A stretch of DNA of 64,000 nucleotides from Ochotona curzoniae. Its lineage: Eukaryota > Chordata > Mammalia > Lagomorpha > Ochotonidae. The stretch covers positions 37,456,501 to 37,520,500 of the forward strand of contig NW_024465885.1 of the NCBI RefSeq assembly GCF_017591425.1, given 5' to 3'. The notes under the pieces were generated by a model that saw only the letters and a list, made by a program, of their open reading frames with translations, was not told where the DNA came from and ran no database searches. The position numbers and the translations under genes were made by a program. Below, piece by piece: positions 11,580-25,000 of this stretch; position 1 is the first letter of the stretch; the number at the start of each line of letters is the position of its first letter.

Positions 11580-11830
11580 ACAAAGGACAGGCGTTTGGCC
11601 TATCAGTCAGATCTGTGACAGGAGTGCCTGGATTCAAGCCCAGCCCTCGCTCCTGACTACAGGTTCCTGCTAATGAAGACAGCGAGAGGCAGCACTGGCA
11701 GCGAGATGGTTCAAGTGACCTGGTCCCTGCTCTCCACACTGGAGGCCTTGGATGGAGTTCAAGTTCCCAGCTTTGGTCCCAGCTAATACTTTTGCTGGCA
11801 TGTGGGGAGGAAACATGTGGAAGGAAACTA
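11580..11830 (+). mobile_element. C-type SINE, diverged
   Basis: Forward order: GGATTCAAGCCCAGCCCTCG, CTCCTGACTACAGGTTCCTGC, GATGGTTCAAGTGACCTGG, a CTGCTCTCCACACTGGAGG block, GTTCCCAGCTTTGGTCCC, and a GGAGGAAACATG end. It forms a tail-to-tail pair with the reversed SINE starting about 28 bases away. Confidence 0.68.
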
Positions 11831-11857
11831 TTACATAATTTAAAAAAAAATCATTTT

Positions 11858-12183
11858 TCAAGATGCATTTACTTTTATTGGAAAGGCAGATCAGATTTAC
11901 AGAGAGGAGGAGCGACAGAGAGACTTTCTATCCACTGGTTTAATCCCTAAATGGACACAAAGGTCAGAGCTGGGCCAATCTGAAGCCAGGAACCAAGAGA
12001 TTTTTCTGGGCCTCCCACATAGGTGCAAGGTCCCAAGGCTTTGGGCTGTCCTTGACTGCTTTCCCAGGCCCCAAGCAGGGAGCTGGAGGGAAAATGGAGC
12101 AACCGGGACATAAACCTGCACCCATATGGGATGCTAGCTTCACAGGCAGTGGCCTTACTCACTGTACCACAATGCTAGCACCT
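11858..12183 (-). mobile_element. C-type SINE, near full length
   Basis: In reverse: AGATGCATTTACTTTTATTG, GGAAAGGCAGATCAGATTTAC, AGAGAGGAGGAGCGACAGAG, a GGTTTAATCCCTAAATGG block, GAAGCCAGGAACCAAGAG, TTTGGGCTGTCCTTGACTGC, AAGCAGGGAGCTGGAGGG, CACCCATATGGGATGCTAGC, and the head near 12180. Confidence 0.9.
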
Positions 12184-13952
12184 GTGTATTTTCTTTTAAA
12201 GAAGAAAAGATCTAGCATAATACTAGATATCATAAAACAGTGGATAAACACCTTCACAGTGCTGGACAAGCACTGATTGTCAACCTGAAATTGTACATCC
12301 AATTAAGCCACTTCTCCATAACAACTCCTGAAAATGCCCAGTGAATATGAAAGCCATCCAACGCAAAGAGAATCATTTAGTTACAGGAACTGAGATGCTT
12401 TCATGAAAGCATGGGCTGTCAACCCATGAACCTAGTTCCAGATGGACCTAGTACTAGGGGATTCATGGCAACAGAACAGGCTGTTAGACTGTAACTCTGA
12501 AAATAGAAAAATAATGTTTCTTAAAAATTCATGGAAAGAAAGCAGAAAACTGAGCTATCATTTGCCTTTTTGTTCTCAGCAATCAATACAGCAACAATAC
12601 CTAACATAAAAACAGAACGGAGCTAAAAACAGAATAAAGGCAAAAGAAACATTTCCTATCAACACATATCAAAAATCAAGCCTATACACACACTCACACA
12701 CCTTTTCTTTCTAAGGAAGCTACCAGGAACAGTTACAACATGGAAAGCAGTAGGAAGACCCTGGAGTATCAGCAAGGAAAATTCTAGATAGTTCACGATG
12801 TACTACTAGACAGAAAATGTCTACAGTACTGCAACTCTCTCCCCCTCAATCCACGCCCACCTCCCCCAGGAAGCCACACACCTAACCACTTGTTCTAACA
12901 TCCAAAGTCTCCTGATATTCAGCCTCGTTCTCACTATGAATATCTTCCCCTGCCAGTTTACACAAGGAAACTCTGACCCACAGCCTTTCCTGTTGCCTTA
13001 CTTTTCCTTCAAACTCTGCCTCGAGGTCTGTCTGCAGAGTCCACAGGTATCTTCATCTCCCATTCGGGTCATTCTTTCTACAACCTAGTGCCATCTGACC
13101 CCACGCCACTCCACTGCGATGGCTGTGAATCAGAAGAATGTTGCTACCTAGAAATGTCCAACTGATGGGCAAAACTGACTCCTGAGTCCTCCAGCAATAA
13201 AAGGCAGGCGTGGTGGAACATCTCATTCTAACAGACCGCTTTTCTCAGGCTACTTTTGCAACTCTGTGGAGTGGACACCCGATGTTGATTCCAGGATTTC
13301 CCATCCCTTGTAAAGTTTCATAGTGCTATATCTTACCATTCCAGGCAACTCTTGTTCCCAGCAAGGCAATCTCTAGTGCACTGGGAAAAGAACTGAAATC
13401 TCTCCACGTCAAACTGGGTCACCATACAGATGACCTCATTAACAAATGTACCAAGTAAAATCTCCAACACACGGTCATTTTCTTGAGATATACCTTCGCC
13501 TTGCTGGAAGCATCAATAGTATGCATCGCACTTGCATCATTTCCCTTGTTTAGCCAAAGTTCACTGAGCCCAGAGGCCAGCATGATCAGTTCCAGTTCTC
13601 TTATCTCCCTGGCCACTGTTCATCACCACAAGTGGTATTTATTCTTCAAGGTTCTTCCGGAAAGTTCTTCCCCAGAGGTGAAAGAAAGTAGGGAAGCAAA
13701 TAAAATGTTCACAAGCACACTTTGTTATGCTTACCAGAAGCTAGCTGACACTACTGTCATGGCTAAGCCAGTTTTTAAAATTGTGAAGCTTACTATTTTA
13801 TAAAACTTTCCTTCAGGTTCAGTTCTCTTCATTACAGATCTTGTTGTCCTATTCATTAATACAATCATGGCACCCACAGGTTTATCTCTGAGGGAGGAGG
13901 AGAGAAAAGCTGGGCTCTTTAAATGACCATCTTTTGTTATAATATTTTTAAT
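12184..13952. other. Unique intronic sequence, 1.77 kb
   Basis: Includes a CA-rich patch near 12690 and a C/T-rich patch near 12840-12880. A plus-strand frame of 106 codons near 13483-13803 has no acceptor or donor arrangement and no family resemblance. Confidence 0.55.
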
Positions 13953-14290
13953 AGCGCCTGGGCACGATAGCATAGTGGTTAAAGTCCTCACTTTATATGT
14001 ACCAGGATCCCATATGGTCGCCAGTTCTAATCCCAGCAGCCATGCCTCCCATCCAGCTTCCTGCTTGTGGCCTGGGAAAGCAGAGGAGGATGGCCCAATG
14101 CCTTGGGACCCTGCACCTGAGTGGAAGACCCAGCAGAAGCTCCTGGCTCCTGGCTTCGGACTGACTCAGCTCCAGCCATTGCGGCCACTTGGGGGTGTGA
14201 AACATCTGACAGAAGATCTTCCTCTCTGTCTCTCCTCCACTCTATATATCTGACTTTCCAATAAAAATAAATAAATAAATAAATAAATAT
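13953..14290 (+). mobile_element. C-type SINE, full length, little diverged
   Basis: Begins GCGCCTGGGCACGATAGCAT with the tRNA-like head (AGTGGTTAAAGTCCTCAC), followed by CCAGGATCCCATATGG, GTTCTAATCCCAGCAGCC, TGTGGCCTGGGAAAGCAG, TTGGGACCCTGCACCTG, GGCTCCTGGCTTCGGA, GAAGATCTTCCTCTCTGTC, TTTCCAATAAAAATAAATA. The tail has expanded into an (AAAT)n microsatellite at 14262-14288. Confidence 0.95.
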
Positions 14291-15908
14291 ACATATGTCT
14301 CATTTTCCTTTTCTACCTCTCTGCCTTTTGAGTGAAAAAAAAAATTAACCAAAACATCTTAATAGGTAAAATAATATTAAAATATTTCAGTTATAATATT
14401 TCACATATTTTTAGTGTAAGACATTTGTAAATGTCCCGAAATAAGACTTCCTTCTGTGCTCTCCATCACCAGTCAAGTTCTGAGCGTAGATGAGGGGAAA
14501 CTCTCCAATTCTACCTGCTTCTCCTACTTGCCATTGCATATAACGGAGTTACTGGCAGCACAGTCATCGGGAAGCACACTGCTGTCCTACGGAAATATAC
14601 CACTGTCTATGTAACTGTACCCTCTCTAGGAGCCGTGTGAAGAAGGAAAAAGGTGAAAGCCAACCAACCACACCGAATTGACAAAGTACCTAATAATATA
14701 ATAAAATGGAATTATTTCAATGTGGAACCCATATAAGATTATTGTTACCTTACATGCCTATCCACACTCCGCCTGTGAAATGTGGTATTTATCTTACTGC
14801 TAGAACACACGTCTGCTTGGATCAGCCACACTTGATGTGCTCTGCAGCCACACCGGGTTCACGCCTTCAGAACTGAACAGCTCAGACAGCAAGGCTCCAG
14901 CAAGCAAGCCCAGGGGGAACACAGTGACAGAGTAAGAGAGTGACACTGGGAAATAACACCTTCAGTGGTTGCTGATATCAGAGACCAGATGCATCTAAAT
15001 GGCTCACAGGCCTGGTGCCTGAGTCCTTTCCTCCCTCCACAGGCTCACGTCTATTTAAGAACTTGGCTGGCGTGCACCATCCTTGCAGACCCCTGTGGCT
15101 GGTGAGCAACACAGAGAGGAAAATACCAGATGTGCAACAGGCAGGAGACAGCGAGAGGATTTCTGTCCTCTTCTCCTACCCCATGGTCACCTGCAATCTG
15201 GTAAAGTCTGGGACTGGGAAATGCCCCAGACCTGACCCTAGCACAAACAACAGACTGACGGGAGGAAGCAAAGCTACCCAGGCATTAGTGGGATATCTAA
15301 GTAGAGCAGGAAATAAGAGGCACCCTCAGAGTTCCGCAGAGCACTAACGCAGTACAAACATACATAAGGGAAACTAGAGGGGAAATTAAAGTTATAAGTG
15401 AACACACAAATAGCCAGTAAAAGATGAATGTCATTAAATTTAAATTCTAGCATTTAAAAGATCTTAAACACAAAAATCTGTATGCGTTACAAAAAATGTT
15501 AAGATGTTACCCAAAACACAGATTCGTCTTCTTTACCAAGTTCATCACTTACACATAAAACTGTACTAGAGGAACTCTGCAGAATACGATCACTTTTAAA
15601 ATATATACATCATAAATGTCACACCTGGGCAAAAGTTTATTATCAACCCTTAATGAATAAATGTATTCTCAAAGGCTTTCCCAAAAATACATATTATGGA
15701 ATTTAAATATTCATAGCACCATTTTAATATGAAGATTCAAAAATTCCTTGATGCATAATTTAGTCTCTTCAGAATGTAAGGTAATAATTAAAGACTGCCC
15801 TTTATAAATAGAGCACATTAAAAACTAAACAGCCTAGTAATAACAGTAATTTTGAAATGACATATATCATTAACTCAATTTGAATTCCAAACTGAAAAAG
15901 TAACTTCT
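14291..15908. other. Unique intronic sequence, 1.6 kb
   Basis: AT-rich on both sides of a more GC-balanced part at 14800-15350. A plus-strand frame of 110 codons at 15015-15347 has no splice support or family resemblance. Confidence 0.55.
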
Positions 15909-16055
15909 AGAGCAGGCATTGGACACAACAGTTGAGACACTACTTGGGATCACGCATCCCATATTGCATGGGCTTGGATTGGAGACCAGCTCCAGTTCCT
16001 ATTCTCTCTTCCCACTAACAAAAACCCCTGTGAGACAGTGGGTGAGGGCTCAAGC
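15909..16055 (+). mobile_element. C-type SINE, 5' half only, diverged
   Basis: GCAGGCATTGGACACAACAG then GATCACGCATCCCATATTGC, GGCTTGGATTGGAGACCAGC and TCCAGTTCCTATTCT give the head and first body blocks. The 3' half is absent or unrecognisable. It ends about 640 bases downstream of exon 2 in the direction of APP transcription. Confidence 0.55.
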
Positions 16056-17458
<1,403 letters not shown>

Positions 17459-17471
17459 ACTCTCAGTTCTT

Positions 17472-17745
17472 TTTTTTTTTTTGCATTTTAACTATTGCTT
17501 CTTTTTAAAAACATTTTATTATTATTATTATTATTATCATTTTATGATACAGTTCCATAGGCTGCTGGTATTTCCCTTATCCCAGCCCCAATTCTCATGC
17601 CCCACCCCAGTTCCTCTATATCATTACTAAAGTATAGTTCTTCATACACAGTCATATGTCCATCATAGTGGGCATGGACAATGGCAGAGTCCAGAATCCT
17701 ATTGTCAAGATATAGTAAACAGTTTCATTACAAGTCCATCTTTGA
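17472..17745 (-). mobile_element. 5'-truncated LINE-like retroposon, repeat family A, with target-site duplication
   Basis: Identical 13-base copies of ACTCTCAGTTCTT flank the element at 17459-17471 and 17746-17758. Inside, the minus-strand reading ends in an A-rich tail (the T run at 17472-17482) preceded by a (TAA)n-like stretch and GGAACTGTATCATAAAATGA. The rest shares blocks with the plus-strand unit at 200-497. Duplication plus A-tail plus 5' truncation is the hallmark of L1-mediated insertion. About 270 bases were inserted; no coding region is present. Confidence 0.75.
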
Positions 17746-17883
17746 ACTCTCAGTTCTTAACCATATAGCAAGGATGCTGGTGTCCCGTATCCCCAAATCT
17801 CATTCAGAGCCTAGTATGGCACTTCCTTGCAATTGGTCTTAGTTAATGTTTGCAGGCAATATAGCACTTTAGTAAAGTATTCT

Positions 17884-18155
17884 CGACAAGGATGCCAGAG
17901 CAGTGGTTAATCCCTGGCTGTTAGCCTACATTCTTGTCCCAGCTGCTCCACTTCCCTCTGCTTATGGCCTGAGAATGCAGTGGAGAATGGCTCAAATCCT
18001 TGGGCCCCTGCACCCATGTGAGAGATGGTGAAAAAGTTCCTGGCTCTTGACTTTGAATCAGCTCAGCTCTGACCATTGCAGCTGTTTAGAGAATAAACCA
18101 GACAATGGAAGACCTCTCTCTCTCTCTTCTGTCTTTCCTTCTTTTTCTGCCAAAC
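17884..18155 (+). mobile_element. C-type SINE, diverged
   Basis: Forward order: AGAGCAGTGGTTAATCCCTG, CTTGTCCCAGCTGCTCCAC, TATGGCCTGAGAATGCAGTG, TTGGGCCCCTGCACCCATG, AAGTTCCTGGCTCTTGAC, GGAAGACCTCTCTCTCTCTC, and TTTTTCTGCCAAAC. The tail is short and worn. Confidence 0.85.
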
Positions 18156-19339
18156 TTGTCTTTAACAGTAAAATTAAGGGCTCCTCCAATGTTTGCAACC
18201 CTTTTATGCGTGTTATCTTCATATAAATATTTTCAAAGGGAAAATGGAAGTTCTAAAGTGTCTGTTTCTTGCTTAATGTGTTCTGGTATCTCGAAAAGAA
18301 AATTATCCTGTGGATATCTACAGGAGTAAAAATGCTACTTGATATTATGGAATCAAAAGACACATCAAGCATAATCCACACCTCTCTACCAGTTGAATCC
18401 AGTTGTTGCAGAGATGTGAAACATCCGTGTCAAGCACAAACTTTCAACAGAAGCCATGCACAGAGTCAAGAGCTGGGTGAGTCCAGAGGAACCTGGATCA
18501 TTCCCAAACAGTTCAGCGCAGGGAATACATGAACAATGCAGGCACTGCACTGAGAGGCTGCAGTTTAAGAACTACAACCATTTCCCAGAATTTTTTGCCA
18601 CAGAAACATAAAATACACATATACCTGATCTGTCTAGGCATCTTCACAAGTATTTTGTCCAACTGTAACAGATGATTTAATGTCCTTTAAATAAGCAGAC
18701 CCTGCACTGAATCAAGAGGCAGCCCAAATGTAAAAGTCTAAAGCTTCAATTTCACCATTTCCTCGAGAGATGATTATTGTCTGAATCTTAAAAATCAAAA
18801 ACATTTGGCAATGCTATTGAAATACATAGTAGCAGGGCAAGAAAGTTATAACAGGTCAAAAAGGAAGCTGATATCTGTGACTGACACCTGTCTTAGGTGC
18901 CATCTAAGGCCTTGCCAGTGTAAACTTACGATCCACTGCCCAAACTGCCATAGTAATCGCTGAGATACATCTCTCTGCCCACCCTCCACTCACTCCTGTG
19001 CCAAACAGTCCTAACATTAGCAGGGACTTAGCACACTGGGGACACACTGTCCCTTAGCACAGGTCAACTTTATAATAACTGATAAATATTACGTCAAATC
19101 TATCCTCTCTTCATGACCTCTTAACTTCTCTCTACTTGTTGCTCTATCACCACTCACTGCAGCGTCCTTAAAAAGTGTATTTTTTTTTAAATCAACACCA
19201 ATGCCCCGGATTCCATTTCCTTCCTTCCTTCAGTCTCCACCAATAATGCAGCCAGCCTCCAACCAGGCTCGCAGTGAGTCCCAACCCTGGTATTCACCAC
19301 GTGGTACAGCCTTTCCCACAAGGTAGCTGGGTTTTCTGT
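18156..19339. other. Unique intronic sequence, 1.2 kb
   Basis: No repeat or exon recognised. A short TTCC-repeat patch lies near 19220. Confidence 0.5.
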
Positions 19340-19685
19340 ACCAGAAACAGATTGCAGCAGAGGTGATGCTGTGTAACTTCCAGAGTAGGGTCAGAAAGGG
19401 CATCCTGGTTCTTCACTGGGCTCGCTTAGAGCTGCTGTGTTGGGAGGACAGCTAAGCAGCCCCATGGCCAGGTCCACCGTCAACGGCTCTGTGATGCAGC
19501 AGCCAATCTCCCTCAAGCCTCTAAGCACCTGTGGCCCTGGCTGACCCCACACAGCCCTAGCTGACCCCACACAGCCCTAGCTGACACCCCGTCTACAACT
19601 TTGGAGAGACCTTGAGCCAAAACCCACTCAGAGCACACTACCAAACTCCTGACTCACAGAAACTGAGAGATAAAAACTGCTGTTT
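19340..19685 (+). mobile_element. MaLR/MLT1-type LTR
   Basis: Forward blocks typical of an MLT1-type LTR: GCTGTGTTGGGAGGACAGCT, AAGCAGCCCCATGGCCAGG, a CAGCAGCC block, GAGAGACCTTGAGCCAAAAC, then CTCCTGACTCACAGAAACTG and AGAGATAAAAACTG. No retroviral gene is attached. A 20-bp unit inside is duplicated in tandem (see 19541-19580). Confidence 0.65.
19541..19580. repeat. Tandem duplication of a 20-bp unit inside the LTR
   Basis: CTGACCCCACACAGCCCTAG occurs twice in direct succession with no mismatch, with partial matches on both sides (GGCCCTGG before, CTGACACCCC after). This is more likely a local slippage event in the LTR than a functional array. Confidence 0.95.
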
Positions 19686-19699
19686 CACAAGTCTTCAAA

Positions 19700-19985
19700 T
19701 CTTTTAAGATGCATTTGAAAAATCTGAGAGGGGAAGAGGAGAATCAGACACAGAGCTCCTCTTCTCTTTAATGACCACAACACCCAGGATTGGGCGAGGA
19801 AAGACCCAGGCGCTGGGAACTTGATCTCAGTCTCTCGTGCGAGTAGCAGGGTCTCAGGCACCTGCTGCTGCCTAGGATGCACACTGGCAGGAAGCTGGAA
19901 CTGGAGGCAGAGATGAGATTTGGACTGGATGTGGGCTGAGGCACCCAAACAGTATCTTAATCACTGTACTAAAAGTCTGCTCCAA
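19700..19985 (-). mobile_element. C-type SINE, diverged
   Basis: Reversed order: TTTTAAGATGCATTTGAAAA, GAGAGGGGAAGAGGAGAATC, a CTTTAATGACCACAACACC block, GAAAGACCCAGGCGCTGGGA, GCACACTGGCAGGAAGCTGG, GAGATGAGATTTGGACTGG, and a head-derived end at AAGTCTGCTCC. It abuts the LTR above with almost no spacer. Confidence 0.7.
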
Positions 19986-20870
19986 TTGCTGTCTTCATCT
20001 GGCACTGGTGGTGATCTGTTCCTCAGCCTCAGACCCCTAAAACACTACCCCTTTTCTCAAGCTCAGTGTATGCACAAACACCCCTCCTCTACCAGGGAAC
20101 AAATAACACTCAGCACTCTCCCACCTGCTTCTGATCACCCCAACTTTCTCAAAGGTTACATTCTATACCTCTACGCCCATAAACAAAGAAGGGATTTTCT
20201 GCAGGAACTCTCACTTTTCACGCTTTTAGTCTTCTTTGGAAGTCCTTGACTTCTATTACAATGATTTACTATGACCCTCTGGTTTCACAGCATTACACAT
20301 CCTCTTTCTTCCTGGCTGACCTTACTCTTCCAATTCCTAACAGCAGGACAGCTCCCACAGAACACCACGAGGCACAAATTCCTTGCACTGACAACGGGAG
20401 AAACAGCCAACCCAGTGTTCGCCGGGACTGAGGCCTTCCAACATGGAACTCGCAGGAAAATGACAAAAGAGAATAATCAGTCACTCCGTTATAGAAACAG
20501 AACCAGTAAAAGCCTCTTTGTTTTTTAAATTTATTTCTTCATTCCCATTTTGTCAGCATTTCCTCTTCATGACCTGAGAGTTATTCTAAGGCCATCAGTT
20601 TGCATATGTGTGTATGCTGGCTACCATAAATGATATAGTAAAATTTTCACATCTTCAAATATTATTATCTCAGAATTACTTTATAATCTCTTCACTTTCA
20701 TAATGGAGTTTCAGGCTTAAAAAAATAAATGCTTCAGATATATTTGAGTTTCATATCAGATGAGATTAACTTATTTAAAAATTGAATATATGGAGAGTGA
20801 TAATGGAAATTCTCCCAATGACTTCATTACAGCCAGCTTAATAGCATACACTTGGATCCTTCAATAATCA
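19986..20870. other. Intronic sequence, nothing recognised
   Basis: C/T-rich at 19990-20350, AT-rich beyond. The plus-strand frames of 109 and 85 codons have no splice support. Confidence 0.5.
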
Positions 20871-21172
20871 GGGCAAGCTGGGACGACACTGTGGCACAGA
20901 GGGTTAAGTCACCAGCTACATAGCCAACATCCCATGTGAGCACCAGTTCAAGTCCTGGCTGCTCCACTTCAGAACCCTCTCCCTGCCAACAGCGTAAGAA
21001 AAGCAGTGAAAGATGGCTCAAGTGCCTGGGCTCTTGCCATGCAAGGGGGAGACCTGAACGAAACTCATGGCTCCTAGCAATTGTAGCCACAGTGTAGAAA
21101 ACAGTGGATGGAAGTTACATCTCTCTCCCCCTTTCTCTGTGTAACTCTGACTTTCAAATAAATAAATAAATT
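20871..21172 (+). mobile_element. C-type SINE, full length, moderately diverged
   Basis: GGGCAAGCTGGGACGACACT, head GCACAGAGGGTTAAGTCACC, GTTCAAGTCCTGGCTGCTCC, GATGGCTCAAGTGCCTGGGC, GGCTCCTAGCAATTGTAGCC, then a TCTCTCTCCCCCTTTCTCTG stretch, and TTTCAAATAAATAAATAAA tail. Confidence 0.92.
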
Positions 21173-21677
21173 GATTGCATTTATTATTTTTAATATGTCA
21201 GGAATCCCCGTTACAAACACACAAGACCACATTTCTCAGGAAAAAATATTTTTTAAGCTCACATCAGACGTGAAAAGCAAAGTAATTGCTTTACAGACAC
21301 AAAATTGCGGAAGCCCACCTGCAAAGATTTCCACCTGTTAAGTAATGCATCCATCCTGAGTTAATTGAAACAGGATAAACAACCCACAGCATCTTTACCT
21401 GCCTCAAATGGCCCATTTAGGAAACAAAGCAGGCTGGTTAGCAGCAGCTCATACTCCCTGGCATTCAGCCAAAGGAAAGGACCAACACCAGGCAATGTGG
21501 CCACACAAGAGCTGTGTCCAAGAGCCCACTAGGCCGACCCAAATCCCTTTTCCTGAAAGAAGTCTCTATGAAATGGTTTAACCACATTAAGCCTAGTCAG
21601 TAATATGAACTTCCCTAAATGGAAATGTTTGGGTCCTTAACGAAGCTCTTTGATGCCAGCAAAAATTCATGCTCTTG
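21173..21677. other. Intronic sequence, nothing recognised
   Basis: No signature on either strand. Confidence 0.5.
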
Positions 21678-21936
21678 AAACCAGTGTTGTGGCATGGGAA
21701 AGTTAAGCTGCCACCTGAAATGTTGGCACATTATCCCGGTGCCTGTTCAAGTCTGATTAGTTCCCTACTCATGACCTGGATGGGAATGCATTCAGCTCCT
21801 GCAGGGATGAGGAAAAAAACTCCAGTCTATGGCCTGGCCATTCGGGGTTGGGGGGTTAGTCTTGTTTCTCTCTACTCGCCTGCCTATCTCCCTCCACCCC
21901 CCAACAGCCTGCCTTTCAAACATACAAACAAAAAGC
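21678..21936 (+). mobile_element. C-type SINE, diverged
   Basis: Head AAACCAGTGTTGTGGCATGG with AAGTTAAGCTGCCACCTG, a GTGCCTGTTCAAGTCTGATT block, CTCATGACCTGGATGGGAA, then a pyrimidine-rich end and CTGCCTTTCAAACATAC. The middle is decayed. Confidence 0.72.
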
Positions 21937-21984
21937 ATGCTCCTTCAAAGTCATTCTAAAAAGAATTACACCTTATTTTTATTC

Positions 21985-22032
21985 AGTTTTTTAAAAAGTT
22001 TATTTATGACACAGTTCCACATTACCCCCCTT
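21985..22032 (-). mobile_element. Possible short 3' remnant of repeat family A
   Basis: TTTTTTAAAAAGTTTATTTA followed by TGACACAGTTCCACATTAC resembles the first 50 bases of the reversed family A end. The match is too short to be certain. Confidence 0.35.
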
Positions 22033-25000
22033 TTAAACATTCCTTTCAAAAGCAGCAAAATATAAATGCCTCACTGGATGGGAAATATAACCAAATAATT
22101 ACCACATTTTAATTCCGCTTATGTCTTAACACTTTCCAAGGTAACTCAAGGCGACTTGGCAGAAATCTTAAGACAACACCTGCAGGATTAGAACGCTGGT
22201 GTGTAACTGGTCACTGGCAGCTGACGCATTTTGGAGTGAATCTGAAGATCCTGCCTGTGCACTGAAAGGCTTCCCACCGACATCACGGGACCCGAGGTGC
22301 TTTCCCATGGGAAAACAGCGTTCCGGGACAATGAATAAAATAACTAGCCAAGACAAAGGAGTGTTCACACATCGTGTCAAAAACAAGAGGCTGTTCACAG
22401 CAGGCTCTAAACTGCAGAGATGGAAATATTATACCTAACAAGATCACAAACCTTTTAGAAACCTTTTACTGCCAGGAAAAAAAAAAGCATAGAACACTGA
22501 AATGGACTTTTCAATGTGAAGTTGCTAAATAGCTTCAAAGGTGTTTAAGAGGAAGCAAAAGTAAACAAATGTAAGCGTATAGAGCTAATCTGGTCCGATG
22601 TACAAAGGCAGAATTTGCAGTAAACCTGCATTTGTCGTGATTTACAGTGAAGCACAGAGCCAGGCTTCTTGAGCAAGTTCTCCTGTTGTCTTTCAGATGG
22701 GGGTGTTCCCTCTCTCCAAAAAGTTTCTTTATTATTATCAAGGAGATCAAAATTCTTTATGGAGCAGGCTTGGCAACATTCCTTCCAGCAGTCTCCACCG
22801 AGGCAGAAGGGAACAAGGAGCTCTCTGTGTGGCTAAGTCCTGCTTGGCAAGGAGAGAGCATGCTGCTCGGGTAGGCAGCTGAGCTGTGTCTGTGGGTTGA
22901 GGCAATCCCGAAGGCCTCCTCCAGCTAATGCAGATCATCTGGTGGCCGCGCTGTGACCAGAGTCCTCAGGGCTCTGAATAGCGAGCCTCATAGAGGGAAA
23001 TGCTTGCATCTGCTGCTTTTCCTGCAGGTCCAATTCTTGTCTAAAGTCACATTGCAAAGCACAGGATCAGGTTAGTATTTCTAGCACACCCGCGGTTTCC
23101 ACACATAAATACAGCTTTCCCTTAACCTGAGCATAAGTCAATTATATCCCACAAACATTTCTACCATATGTTATTTTGAAGTCAATGGCATACACTTTTT
23201 AAATTTTCCATTTACAAATGTCCTCTACAATCACAATTCGGAAAATTTCCAAGCAGACCTCTTTCAAGGGAGTCATTAAGTACATAACTTAATCCTGAAC
23301 AAAGTACATTTTTCACTCTCCTAAGGAAAAGACTGTCTGGAAAAGTTTTCCTTTAAATGCCAAGGTATCTTCAGCAGAACCAGCAGCTGCTCGTTTTAGC
23401 ACTAACTGCCTGGAAATTAGAATTGCAGACGCAGGTGAATCGATAGACAGCATTCATCCGAATTCCAGGATTGGAAAAGCCTCCAGAAAGGACGCATGTA
23501 AGGCCATTGCTGCAGAGGCAGAAGGGAGCTGCATCTACTCCAACAAGGGTTCTGCTGGTGTGACCAGGCAATTAAAATGGAAAATTACAATTTTCCAGCA
23601 TTTCGCCCTTATGTGTAGATATGTGTGCCTGTGTTGAGAGAACAGTGCAGCCAGCCCAGGCCTGCAGAAAAATGGAATGTCATCATTGAAACTGTACACC
23701 ACTCCACTGAACCCACACAGAGCATCCACACATCTGTCCACCTCCACTACCTGCTGCGTAATTACTTCACACCTTGACTTTCTGCCACTCACTTGACTGG
23801 CCCCACCAGGGTGCTGAGAAAGGAAAACGTTCCTCATGGAGAACTAATTTGCATATTTCACTTCTGAAGATTCTTCATGTGTTCTGGGGTACTGTTGATC
23901 TCCCTTCAAATTACAAGTTAGGGACCTTGATGCTATTTGCTGCGCCTGTTCTTTGCAAGCTTTTCTTTCAGCTCAAAGAATGGGTTTTCTCAAGTTCCTA
24001 CAGTCTTACAACAAGGTCAATCTTCCTCGTGGCTGGCACCCAGGAAACTAAAAGGAACTTTTGATCTCTAACACCCACAAAACTGCCAATGCTTAAAGCA
24101 TGCATTTTAGTATTTGCCCAAGAAAGTGATGTCTGTTGATTAACTCTGAAATAAACAGACATCAAGTGAATTCTAAGAAAAATACAGCTTTGTGTAGTAA
24201 ACTATTAACCTCAAAACTGTTCATAATTCAGTGAATGCACATTTAGTTTTAACAAGTGAATGTTCTATATTTTAACTGCATATACGTAGTCCCACAAAGA
24301 AATAGACAAAAACACACTTAGAAGGGTGCTTCTGAAGGCTCATGGAAAATGGAATTGGAAGTATTTCGGTGTAAAGCTTTAAAATTTAGTTTTCCTTAAT
24401 ACACTTATTCCATTAACTTTTTGAGTTCTCACATACTGTGCCACATTTAATTGCCTCTCTTGTCATATTGCTAAGAATTTCTCTCTTTTCAGAGTCACAC
24501 TGATATACAGTTTATCTCTTCACCTGAAATAGAAATATGTAATGTCCTTAAAGTTAGCTTTCTCCTTAGATCAGATAGACCCAACTGAATCTGCTCTCGA
24601 GGTATACAAACTTCCCAACACTACAACTATTAATGGATATTCATTAACTCTTACTTGTTCAATCTGCATTTTTAAAATCTACAACTGTGAGTAAACACTG
24701 TGTATCTATGGGTAATTCACTGCTACGTATATTATGTAGTTGTGGTGCTACGATACACACACATTCATTTGCAGTTTAACAAATCAATTACAGAAACTCA
24801 GAAATGTTAGTATTTTGCTAGATTTATAGATTATAAATAACCATTGAGTTATGCAAGTGCGTTACTATAAACTGCAGGACTCAGAAATTGAATTCCTAAG
24901 AAACAACAGTTTGAATGGCATTCACTATAAAGAAACTTGAAAGGAACAAATGAATTATTTTCCAATAAGATTTCCACCAACTCTGACAGCTAAAATTGAT

